NCBI GenBank assembly: GCA_964353155.1 | Contig: CAYGUP010000016.1 | Span: forward strand, 6,241 to 70,240 | Source: Botrimarina sp964353155 | GTDB taxonomy: Bacteria > Planctomycetota > Planctomycetia > Pirellulales > Lacipirellulaceae | Direction: 5' to 3' | DNA: 64,000 bases | Part shown: positions 8,053-15,778 of the stretch, piece after piece | How positions within the stretch are numbered: the stretch's first letter is position 1 | Layout of the letters: each line of letters starts with the position of its first letter | The notes under the pieces: generated by a model | Told to the model about the DNA's origin: nothing | Databases searched by the model: none | What the model saw: the letters and a program-made list of their open reading frames with translations, nothing else | Translations under genes and position numbers: made by a program

Positions 8053-8165
8053 GCGTGCCGTGGCGTGAAGTGGAGAGTGGCCCGCGTCTTGGCGGCGCAG
8101 CAGTGTTATAGACTGCCGGAGGGTTCCGTGCGCCTACGGAAGGGATCGTAACCCCCTCTCTCCGC

Positions 8166-8327
8166 TCAGCGGCTGATCCTACGGGCAGCCCTCAAGAGCA
8201 CCGCACGCGCCCAGCTAGAAGTCTTGCCATCGGCAGCCTTGTCTAGCTCGGACCGCTCCGCGTCCGTCATTCGGATACGGAGCACGTTTTCTTTGCGCTC
8301 TTCGGGCGGCTTTTCGGGTCTGGCCAT
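8166..8327 (-). CDS. Small ribbon-helix-helix-type DNA-binding protein
   Basis: A 53-residue ORF runs from the ATG at 8327 to the TGA at 8166-8168. The sequence has a basic N terminus (RPEKPPEERKE), a short strand (NVLRIRMT) and two helices (DAERSELDKAA, then SSWARAVLLRAARR), which is the ribbon-helix-helix arrangement. It is read in a different frame from a larger but unconvincing overlapping ORF. It precedes the DUF3800 gene by 113 bases on the same strand and may repress its own operon. Palindromic TGTAGCTACA-type sites lie just upstream. Confidence 0.65.
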   Translation of the reverse strand: MARPEKPPEERKENVLRIRMTDAERSELDKAADGKTSSWARAVLLRAARRISR

Positions 8328-8335
8328 GCCGTAAA

Positions 8336-8390
8336 TGTAGACACAAAAACTTTCCCGTCAACCCTTGTGCTGTCGGTTAATGTAGCTACA
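8336..8390 (-). promoter_or_regulatory. Candidate operator pair for the RHH gene
   Basis: TGTAGCTACA at 8381-8390 is a perfect 10-bp palindrome. TGTAGACACA at 8336-8345 matches it at 8 of 10 positions. They lie 54 and 9 bases upstream of the RHH start codon, a typical position for an autorepressor. Confidence 0.5.
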
Positions 8391-8517
8391 GTAACAAGCA
8401 GTGAAGAAAGCTCAGAGCCGGTTGCACCCGGCCCTGAGCAACCACAATCTGGCTTTCGCCTGATCGCGGCCTTGGAACCTAGATCATAGCGGAAGCCCTC
8501 AAACGAGGGAAATCGCA

Positions 8518-9468
8518 ATGGTCGTCGCTAGCTGCACTCACGAGTCGAAAACCAAGCACGGTAAGGATCGCAAGGGAAACCAGCGGTGGAAGTGCCGAAC
8601 CTGCAACGCCACGGTCACGGACACCAGCGTCCGTCGCCCCCTCGGTGATATGCGGATCGACTTGGACAAGGCCGAGCTGGTCATCAAGCTCTTGCTCGAA
8701 GGCATGAGCATCCGGGCCGCTGAGCGGATCACCGGCGTCAACCGCGACACGATCTGCGACTTGGTTGTCCACGTTGGCGAGAACTGCCAACGGTTCCTGC
8801 GTGAGACCGTCCGCAACGTGCCGGCCAAGCGGATCGAGCTAGATGAAGTCTGGGGCTTCGTGGCGTGCAAGGCTCGCACGGCCGACCGTCGCGGCTACGA
8901 GGACGAACGGGGCGACGCCTGGACCTGGATCGCCCTGGACGCCGACAGCAAGCTCATCCTGGCCCACACGGTTGGTGCCCGCGACGAATCGACCTGCGAA
9001 GCCTTCATGGCCCACGTCAACGAAGCGACCACCGGGGAATGCCAAGTCACCGCGGATGGCCTGAGCCTCTACACCTACAACGTCCCTCTCCACCTCGGAA
9101 GCCGGGCTTCGTTCGCTCAGCTCATCAAGGAGTACTCGTCAAACGGTCCCGAGTCCCGCTACAGCCCTTCCAAGATAGTGGGCGCTCGCAAGGTCACCCG
9201 CTTCGGTCGCCCCGATGAAGACCTGATCTCGACCAGCTACGTCGAGCGTCTCAACCTGACGCTTCGCATGAGCAATCGTCGCATGACCCGCCTCACCAAC
9301 GCCCACAGCAAGAGCCAACGGCACCACGCGGCCATGATGGGTCTCTTCGCCGCCCACTACAACTTCTGCCGCAAGCACGAGTCGCTCAAGAAACAGACGC
9401 CCGCAATGTCCAGTGGACTGGCAGAAAACGTCTGGACGATCAAAACCCTTTTGAAGAAAGCAGCTTAG
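8518..9468 (+). CDS. IS1-family DDE transposase
   Basis: This 316-residue protein has GAGGGAAA 7 bases before the ATG. A zinc-ribbon (WKCRTCNATVTDT) is followed by a helix-turn-helix (GMSIRAAERITGVNRDTICD). The DDE catalytic domain shows ELDEVWGF, then VTADGL for the second Asp, then YVERLNLTLR for the Glu. The conserved tail is HHAAMMGLFAAHYNFCRKH, characteristic of IS1-like transposases. It is a single intact ORF, with no insA/insB frameshift arrangement. It ends 3 bases before the right terminal repeat begins and should recognise the 28-bp ends described above. Confidence 0.92.
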   Translation: MVVASCTHESKTKHGKDRKGNQRWKCRTCNATVTDTSVRRPLGDMRIDLDKAELVIKLLLEGMSIRAAERITGVNRDTICDLVVHVGENCQRFLRETVRNVPAKRIELDEVWGFVACKARTADRRGYEDERGDAWTWIALDADSKLILAHTVGARDESTCEAFMAHVNEATTGECQVTADGLSLYTYNVPLHLGSRASFAQLIKEYSSNGPESRYSPSKIVGARKVTRFGRPDEDLISTSYVERLNLTLRMSNRRMTRLTNAHSKSQRHHAAMMGLFAAHYNFCRKHESLKKQTPAMSSGLAENVWTIKTLLKKAA

Positions 9469-9471
9469 GGC

Positions 9472-9499
9472 GGCTGTGTGGGTTTAGTCGGACAGCACC
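9472..9499 (-). repeat. Right terminal inverted repeat of the IS1-family transposon
   Basis: The 28-base sequence ends in GGACAGCACC and is immediately followed by the target duplication AGGACGCG at 9500-9507. Confidence 0.9.
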
Positions 9500-9621
9500 A
9501 GGACGCGGCGGTTGCGTGCTTGTTGTGCCTGTCCTGGGTAAACTGTGGCGGGTGCGTGAAGGGGCGGTGGTCCGAACGAACTGCTGCCGCGATCACGAAC
9601 ACACAAAGGGATCTGATTCCG

Positions 9622-10932
9622 ATGTCTTTTCGTCAAACAAGAACGATCGGCCGCCGCGGCTTTGTCGCGGCCGGGGCGGCGGCCGGCTTGGGCATCAGCC
9701 TGGGTGACTTCTTCGCCCTGCAATCGGCGCAGGCTTCCAGCCCCGCCGGCGCTGCGGTTCCGGCTCGGGCGAAGAGTGTGATCCATATCTTCTTGAACGG
9801 TGGGATCGCCGCCCAAGAGTCGTGGGACCCGAAGCCCGATGCGCCGATCGAATACCGTGGCGAGCTCGGAACCGTTGGGACCAAGCTGCCCGGGGTCCGT
9901 TTCAGTGACCTGCTGGGCAAGACGGCTCGGGTGGCTGACAAGCTGACTGTGATTCGGTCGCTCACCCACGGCGAGGCGGCCCACGAGCGTGGCCAGCACA
10001 ACATGATGACCGGCTATCGGCCGAGCCCCGCCCTGCTCTACCCGAGCCTGGGGAGTGTCGTCAGCCACGAGTACGGGCCCCGGAAAGACCTGCCCCCCTA
10101 TATCGCGATCCCGAACGAGGCGAACGAGTTCAGCGGCTCCGGCTATCTCAGTTCGGCGTACTCGCCGTTCAGCGTGGGGGACGATCCGGCGAAGCCGAAG
10201 TTCAAGGTCCGTGACCTCGATCTGCCCGACAAGCTAAGCGACGAGCGGTACCACCGCCGGCTGGCCGCGCTGGAAGCGGTCAATCGCTCGTTCACCGAGC
10301 GTGCCGAATCGGACGCCGTCGAAGCGATGGATACTTTCTATCAGCGGGCGTACGACTTGATCGGCTCGCCCACGGCCCGCGAGGCCTTCAACCTTCAGAA
10401 GGAACCGGGCAAGGTCCGCGATCGTTACGGCCGCCATCAAGCCGGCCAGCGGATGCTCCTGGCCCGTCGGCTGGTCGAGGCCGGCGCCCGCTTCGTGACC
10501 CTCACCTACGGAGGGTGGGACCATCACAACAACATCACGGCCAGCATGCGGCGGCTGATGCCCGCGTTCGACCAGGGCTTTTCGACCTTGATCGCCGACC
10601 TCGACGAGCGCGGCTTGCTCGACGACACGATCGTGATGGTATCGAGCGAGTTCGGGCGCACGCCCAAGATCAATGACACCGCCGGGCGGGATCATTGGTC
10701 GAAGGTGTTCAGCGTCGCGTTGGCCGGCGGCGGCTTGAAACGGGGGGCGGTGATCGGCTCGACCGACGCCACGGCCAACGAGCCGGCCGAGGTTCCCATC
10801 ACCCCCGAGGACCTCGCGACAACGGTCTATCACCAACTCGGCATCGACGCCGGCAAGGAATTGATCGCACCGGGTGATCGACCGATCGAGATCGTCAAAG
10901 GCGGTCGTGTCCGCGATGAGTTATTGGCCTGA
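9622..10932 (+). CDS. DUF1501 family protein (Tat-exported sulfatase-like)
   Basis: With the ATG at 9622 (AGGGAT upstream) the protein has 436 residues and opens with a twin-arginine-type signal (TIGRRGFVAAGAAAGLG). DUF1501 hallmarks are SVIHIFLNGGIAAQESWDPK near the N terminus, TYGGWDHHNNI in the middle, and MVSSEFGRTPKIN with GRDHWSK toward the end. These correspond to the alkaline-phosphatase/sulfatase-like core with metal-binding Asp/His. The enzymatic activity is unknown. In planctomycetes DUF1501 genes sit beside DUF1549/DUF1553 genes, as here. This is the first gene of a five-gene operon and its upstream region was interrupted by the transposon 122 bases before the start codon. Confidence 0.88.
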   Translation: MSFRQTRTIGRRGFVAAGAAAGLGISLGDFFALQSAQASSPAGAAVPARAKSVIHIFLNGGIAAQESWDPKPDAPIEYRGELGTVGTKLPGVRFSDLLGKTARVADKLTVIRSLTHGEAAHERGQHNMMTGYRPSPALLYPSLGSVVSHEYGPRKDLPPYIAIPNEANEFSGSGYLSSAYSPFSVGDDPAKPKFKVRDLDLPDKLSDERYHRRLAALEAVNRSFTERAESDAVEAMDTFYQRAYDLIGSPTAREAFNLQKEPGKVRDRYGRHQAGQRMLLARRLVEAGARFVTLTYGGWDHHNNITASMRRLMPAFDQGFSTLIADLDERGLLDDTIVMVSSEFGRTPKINDTAGRDHWSKVFSVALAGGGLKRGAVIGSTDATANEPAEVPITPEDLATTVYHQLGIDAGKELIAPGDRPIEIVKGGRVRDELLA

Positions 10933-10979
10933 TGTTGCAAAGCGATCCGACCAACGTGATGCCGCGAGAGGCGTGGCCG

Positions 10980-13316
10980 ATGACGATCCGATCGATCGCC
11001 CTGCTCATGCTTTGCGCCATTGCCTTGCCCGTCGAGGCGGCCGAGCCACGCCTTGACCAGATCGAGCCGCAAGGCGTCCGGCGAGGCGACGAGGTGCAGG
11101 TCAAGCTGAGCGGGCCGCGTGTCGGCCAAAACCCGGCCGAGTTGCTGCTCTACGAGGCGGGCATTGAGGTCACGGCGATCGAGTCGATTGGTAATAACAA
11201 CGCGACCGCCACGCTAAAGCTGGCCAAAGACTGCCCCCTCGGGCGCCACGCCCTCCGGCTGCGAACGGCGACCGGGTTGAGCAACCTCGTGACGCTCCAT
11301 GTCGGCACGCTGCCGAGCGTCGCCGAGGCGGAGCCTAACAACTCGATCGAAGCCGCGCAGCACATCACCCTCGACCACACGGTGCACGGCGTCATCCAAC
11401 GCGAGGACCAAGACGTCTTCACGATTGAGGTCACTCAGGGCGAACGGGTTTCGATCGAGGTCGAAGGCCTGCGGCTCGGCCGGACGCTCTTCGACCCGGT
11501 CATCGAAGTGCTCGACGCGGCTGGGGAGGTGATCGCCTCGAACGACGACCAAACCGCCGCCCGTGCCGACGCGTTCTTGTCGCTCCCCGCCCCAGCCGAC
11601 GGCAAGCTGTGGGTTCGCTTGCGGGAGTCGGCGTTCCGCGGCGATGGGAAGTCGACTTACCTGCTTCATCTTGGTCATTTTCCACGCCCCGCGGCGATGT
11701 GGCCGTTGGCGGTCGCTGCTGGCAGCGAGACAAGCCTGGCCTCGGTCGGTTCGCTCACAGGAGAGGTCGAGCAAACGATCCGACCGGAGACCGAGCCGTC
11801 GACCGTGCAGCCGGTGTTCGCGTCCGACGAGAGCGGCACGGCGCCGACCGAGCTCTCCGTGTGGGTGGCCGACGCCGCGCCGGCGTTGGAAGCCGAGCCC
11901 AACAACAAACGAGACCAAGCGACGCCGATGCCCTGCCCCGGCGTTGGCACCGGGGTCGTGTCTTCGGCAGGAGATATCGATCACTACCGGATCGAGGCAC
12001 GCAAGGGCCAGACACTCGATATCCGGGTGCGTGCCAGGGAGCTGCGCTCGCCGTTGGACTCGGTGCTGCGTGTCTTCGACGCCAAGGGGAAACGGCTCGC
12101 CGGGAACGATGACGACCGCGGCAAGCCGGATAGCTACGTGCGGTTCAAGCCGCCCGCGGATGGCGAGTACGTGCTGGAGGTCGAGGATCGCTTGAACCGG
12201 GGCGGCCCGGCGATGGGGTATGTCCTCGATGTCGCCGAGCCGAAGGCGGTCGCCGAGATCAAGCTCGACGAACGCCGCCGTTACAACGCAACGGTCATTG
12301 AAGTGCCGCAGGGCGGACGCACCACGGCGATCTTCACCGTCACGCGGCGTGACTTCGGCGGCGAACTCGGGACCTTCTTCGACGGCCTCCCCACCGGCGT
12401 GACGGCCGAGTGCTTCCCGCTGGCCGGCAACTTCAATCGGGTGCCGGTCGTCTTCTCGGCAAGTGAGGACGCCGAGCCAGCCGCCCGCTTGGCGAACGTC
12501 TCGGTACAGTGGACCGATAAGGAGAAGGCTTACCCGGTCGAGAGCCGCTTCCGCCAGCAGACGTGGCTCGTGCGGGGGCGCAACAACGTTGAGGTCTGGA
12601 GCCACTACGCCGACCGGGTGCCGGTGGCGGTCACGAAGCGGTTGCCCTTCTCGATCCAACTCGAAGCGCCGAAGGCCCCGCTCTGCCGCGGCGGGTCGAT
12701 GAACCTCAAGCTGACGGCCCAACGGGACGAAGGCTTCGACCAGGCGATCCGGATTTACACGCTCTATCACTCGCCGGGACTCTCGTCGAATCGATCGCGA
12801 TCGATCACCAAGGGGAAAAGCGAGGCAACGATCCCGGTCACCGCGAATGGCAAGGCCCGGACCGGCGAGTGGCCGATGGTGGTGGTGGGCGAGACCAATC
12901 TCAACGGCCGCGTGTATACCTCGACGCAATTCGTCCCGTTGGTGATCGCCGAGCCGTACTTCGATATGTCGGTGCCAACCCTGACGGCTTATCAGGGCAA
13001 GCCGGCCGAATGGACCGTGAAGCTCTCGCCCCGCACGCCGTTCGAGGGGGCAGCCAAGCTCGAACTGGTCGGCCTGCCGCACGGCGTGACGGCCGAGCCG
13101 GTCGAGGTCGAAGCGGGGGCTGGGTCGGCCGCTTTCGCGATTCGGATCGAGGGCGGGGCGAAGCTGGGGCGTCATCGGGGCATCGGCTGCCGAGCGACAC
13201 TCCAAGTCGATGGCGAGCCGGTGGTCTTCCGCCAAGCCTACGCCGAGTTGCGGATCGACCCGCCGCGCGAGCAGACCGCGGGGCGTGGGACCAAACCAGG
13301 GAGGCCGGCGACATGA
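10980..13316 (+). CDS. Exported PPC-domain protein
   Basis: Starting at the ATG at 10980 (GAGAGG about 9 bases upstream) the product has 778 residues and a good signal peptide (SIALLMLCAIALPVEA). An alternative ATG at 10932 overlaps the preceding stop (TGATG) but would place 16 polar residues before the signal. Two bacterial pre-peptidase C-terminal (PPC) domains are visible: AEAEPNNSIEAAQHI with DQDVFTIEV, and LEAEPNNKRDQATPM with DIDHYRIEA and ADGEYVLEVED. The rest is beta-rich, Ig-like sequence. It is probably a large surface-associated partner of the DUF1501 and DUF1549 proteins encoded beside it. The gene overlaps the next by ATGA. Confidence 0.85.
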   Translation: MTIRSIALLMLCAIALPVEAAEPRLDQIEPQGVRRGDEVQVKLSGPRVGQNPAELLLYEAGIEVTAIESIGNNNATATLKLAKDCPLGRHALRLRTATGLSNLVTLHVGTLPSVAEAEPNNSIEAAQHITLDHTVHGVIQREDQDVFTIEVTQGERVSIEVEGLRLGRTLFDPVIEVLDAAGEVIASNDDQTAARADAFLSLPAPADGKLWVRLRESAFRGDGKSTYLLHLGHFPRPAAMWPLAVAAGSETSLASVGSLTGEVEQTIRPETEPSTVQPVFASDESGTAPTELSVWVADAAPALEAEPNNKRDQATPMPCPGVGTGVVSSAGDIDHYRIEARKGQTLDIRVRARELRSPLDSVLRVFDAKGKRLAGNDDDRGKPDSYVRFKPPADGEYVLEVEDRLNRGGPAMGYVLDVAEPKAVAEIKLDERRRYNATVIEVPQGGRTTAIFTVTRRDFGGELGTFFDGLPTGVTAECFPLAGNFNRVPVVFSASEDAEPAARLANVSVQWTDKEKAYPVESRFRQQTWLVRGRNNVEVWSHYADRVPVAVTKRLPFSIQLEAPKAPLCRGGSMNLKLTAQRDEGFDQAIRIYTLYHSPGLSSNRSRSITKGKSEATIPVTANGKARTGEWPMVVVGETNLNGRVYTSTQFVPLVIAEPYFDMSVPTLTAYQGKPAEWTVKLSPRTPFEGAAKLELVGLPHGVTAEPVEVEAGAGSAAFAIRIEGGAKLGRHRGIGCRATLQVDGEPVVFRQAYAELRIDPPREQTAGRGTKPGRPAT

Positions 13317-15769
13317 GACGTTTCTTAGCTTTGCTGGCTATCGCCTTCTTGCCGGCCACCTCCGCGGCTGCCGAAGCATCCGGAGACGACTTGTCTCCGA
13401 CACGCTTCGTCGAGCTGACGGTCTACCCCGCGGCGGTCTCCCTCAACCACGCGCAAGACTTTCAACAAGTCGTCGCCGTGGCGCGGCAAGCCGACGGGCT
13501 CACGATCGATGTCACCGACTTGGCGAGTTGGCGTATCGAGGCCGAGAGCGACGCGGCGATTCGTTTCGACGCGGCACGACTCGATGCCACTGCGGACGGC
13601 ACCGGCACGCTCGTTGCCGAGTTCGCCGGGCTTCGGGCTGAATCGGCGGTTGCCGCCGAGGGGATCGACCAAGCCAAGGCCGTGAGCTTCCGGCACGACG
13701 TGATGCCGATCCTGGCGGTTGCCGGCTGCAACTCGGGCGGCTGTCACGGGGCGTCGCGTGGCAAGGACGGTTTCCGCCTGTCGCTGTTCGGGTTCGACCC
13801 GGCCGGCGATCACCACCGGCTGACTCGCGAGATGGTCAATCGGCGGATCAACTTCGCGTTGCCGGAGGAGAGCCTGCTGCTGCTCAAGTCGATCGGCAAG
13901 GTCACCCACACCGGCGGCAAGCGGTTCGAGCGAGACAGCGTCTATTACGAGAAGCTTCACGACTGGATCGCCGGGGGGGCACCGAACGACTTAGCCGACG
14001 CTCCCACGGTTGATTCGGTCACCATCTACCCGCCCGCTGCCGCGATCGCGGCGGACGGGCAGTCGCAGCGTTTTGTGACCGTCGCCGAGTACTCGGACGG
14101 CACCACCCGCGATGTCACGCACTTGACGGTCTTCCAATCGAGCAACGCCGCGTCGGCGGCGATCGATCGGGACGGCCTCGTGACCTCGGGCAATCGTGGC
14201 GAGGCGTTCGTCACGGCGCGGTTCGATACCCACACGGTCGGCAGCCAAGTGCTGGTCTTGCCTACCGGAACCGCTTTCGAGCCGATCGCCTCGCAGCCCG
14301 CAAACTACATCGATGAGCTCGTCGACGAGAAGCTGCGAACGCTGCGGATGAATCCGAGCACGCGGTGCACCGATGAGGAGTTCCTCCGCCGCGCGACGAT
14401 CGATATCGTTGGCCGCCTCCCGACACGGGAGGAGATCGATGACTTCATGGCGGAAACCAGCGAGGCGAAGCGCTCGGCAGCCATCGAGACGCTGCTCGCC
14501 GATCCCGGCTTCGCCCGGGTGTGGGGGCTCAAGTGGGCCGAGCTGATGCTGGTTCGGACCGAGCCGAACCGTGTGGAGTACAAGCCGATGTTCTTGTACT
14601 CGCAGTGGCTCACCGAACAGATCGAATCGGGGCGGCCGCTCGACGAGATGATCCGCGACGTGCTCTCCGCGAGCGGCACCTCGTTCGATACGCCGCAGGT
14701 GAACTTCTACCAGATCGAGCCCGACGCCAAGAAGATCGCCGAGAATGTCGCCCAGACCTTCCTCGGCATCCGTATGCAGTGTGCCCAGTGCCACAACCAT
14801 CCGTTCGATCGCTGGACGATGGACGACTACTACGGCTTCACGGCGTTCTTCTCGCAGATCTCGCGCAAGCGGGGCGAGGACTACCGCGAGTGGCTTGTCT
14901 ACGACCGACGTTCTGGCGAGTCGAAGCATCCGGTCGATGGTCGGCGGATGGCACCCAAGTACCTTGGCGGCGACGAGCCCGACACAAAACGCCGCGATCG
15001 GCGGGCCGTGGTGGCGGACTGGATCGTCTCGCCCGAGAACCCGTACTTCGCCCCGAGCGTGGCCAATCGCGTCTGGTCTCAGTTCTTCGGGATCGGGGTG
15101 GTGGAGCCCGTGGACGATATCCGCGTGAGCAACCCGCCCAGCAACCGGGCGTTGTTCGATCGTCTCGGCGAAAGGCTGGTGGAGTACGACTACGACCTCC
15201 GCCGGCTGGTCGCTGACATTTGCAATTCGAACGCCTATCAACGGTCTTGCGAGCCGAGCGAATCGAATCGCGGCGACACACGCAACTTCGCCCGTGCCCA
15301 CCCGCGGCGGATTCCAGCGGAGGTGCTGCTCGACTGCGTGAGCCAAGCGACAGACGCGGCCGAGAAGCTGCCGAACCTTCCGCTCGGCGCCCAGGCCACG
15401 CAGATCGCCGACGGCCGTGCCGGCAACTACTTCCTCACGACGTTCGGGCGTTCGCAGCGGACCAGCGTGTGTGCCTGCGAGGCCAAGGCCGAGCCGACCC
15501 TCTCGCAAGCGTTGCACCTGATCAACGGCAACACGCTCGCCGGCAAGATACGCAGCGGGAAGGTGATCGAGTCGCTATTAGAAGCGGGCCGGTCCCCCGC
15601 CGAGGTGGTCGACGAGGTCTACCTGCGATGCCTCTCCCGGCGACCGACCGACGCCGAGCGTGACGAGTTGTTGACCACGGTCGGTGCCAACGGCAAGAAG
15701 CCGGTCAAGGCGCTACGCGACGCGTTCTGGGCAGTGCTCAACTCGCGTGAGTTCCTGTTCAATCACTGA
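13313..15769 (+). CDS. DUF1549/DUF1553 domain protein with Ig-like and cytochrome c-like motifs
   Basis: The ATG at 13313 overlaps the stop of the previous gene (ATGA), giving 818 residues with a signal peptide. Bacterial Ig-like segments (VELTVYPAAVSLNHAQDFQQ and VTIYPPAAAIAADGQSQRF) flank a haem-type motif CNSGGCHG (Cys139, Cys144, His145). DUF1549 starts at YIDELVDEKLRTL and includes QCAQCHNHPFDRW. DUF1553 includes NRVWSQFFGIGVVEPVDDI and the terminal LNSREFLFNH. This combination is typical of planctomycetes and is thought to act in exported redox or polysaccharide-linked processes, without a proven reaction. Confidence 0.88.
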   Translation: MRRFLALLAIAFLPATSAAAEASGDDLSPTRFVELTVYPAAVSLNHAQDFQQVVAVARQADGLTIDVTDLASWRIEAESDAAIRFDAARLDATADGTGTLVAEFAGLRAESAVAAEGIDQAKAVSFRHDVMPILAVAGCNSGGCHGASRGKDGFRLSLFGFDPAGDHHRLTREMVNRRINFALPEESLLLLKSIGKVTHTGGKRFERDSVYYEKLHDWIAGGAPNDLADAPTVDSVTIYPPAAAIAADGQSQRFVTVAEYSDGTTRDVTHLTVFQSSNAASAAIDRDGLVTSGNRGEAFVTARFDTHTVGSQVLVLPTGTAFEPIASQPANYIDELVDEKLRTLRMNPSTRCTDEEFLRRATIDIVGRLPTREEIDDFMAETSEAKRSAAIETLLADPGFARVWGLKWAELMLVRTEPNRVEYKPMFLYSQWLTEQIESGRPLDEMIRDVLSASGTSFDTPQVNFYQIEPDAKKIAENVAQTFLGIRMQCAQCHNHPFDRWTMDDYYGFTAFFSQISRKRGEDYREWLVYDRRSGESKHPVDGRRMAPKYLGGDEPDTKRRDRRAVVADWIVSPENPYFAPSVANRVWSQFFGIGVVEPVDDIRVSNPPSNRALFDRLGERLVEYDYDLRRLVADICNSNAYQRSCEPSESNRGDTRNFARAHPRRIPAEVLLDCVSQATDAAEKLPNLPLGAQATQIADGRAGNYFLTTFGRSQRTSVCACEAKAEPTLSQALHLINGNTLAGKIRSGKVIESLLEAGRSPAEVVDEVYLRCLSRRPTDAERDELLTTVGANGKKPVKALRDAFWAVLNSREFLFNH

Positions 15770-15778
15770 GCGACCCCC

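Larger units (their letters stand above)
5874..9507. mobile_element. IS1-family transposon with passenger genes, complete with TIRs and 8-bp TSD
   Basis: Terminal inverted repeats lie at 5882-5909 and 9472-9499 (28 bases, 27 identical, outer ends GGTGCTGTCC / GGACAGCACC). They are flanked by the 8-bp direct repeat AGGACGCG at 5874-5881 and 9500-9507, the duplication length expected of the IS1 family. The 3618-bp interior holds an IS1-type DDE transposase near the right end and four other genes, so this is a passenger-bearing IS rather than a minimal one. The intact duplication and near-identical ends suggest relatively recent insertion. It sits in the interval upstream of the DUF1501 operon that begins at 9622. 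Confidence 0.9.

Noticed and set aside
11214..13235. 673-codon open frame on the minus strand
   Set aside because: It is fully antisense to the PPC-domain gene with clear domains and signal peptide; long antisense frames are expected in such GC-rich sequence and its composition is Arg/His-rich and unstructured.
13991..15517. 508-codon minus-strand frame
   Set aside because: Antisense to the DUF1549/DUF1553 gene; no recognisable domains.
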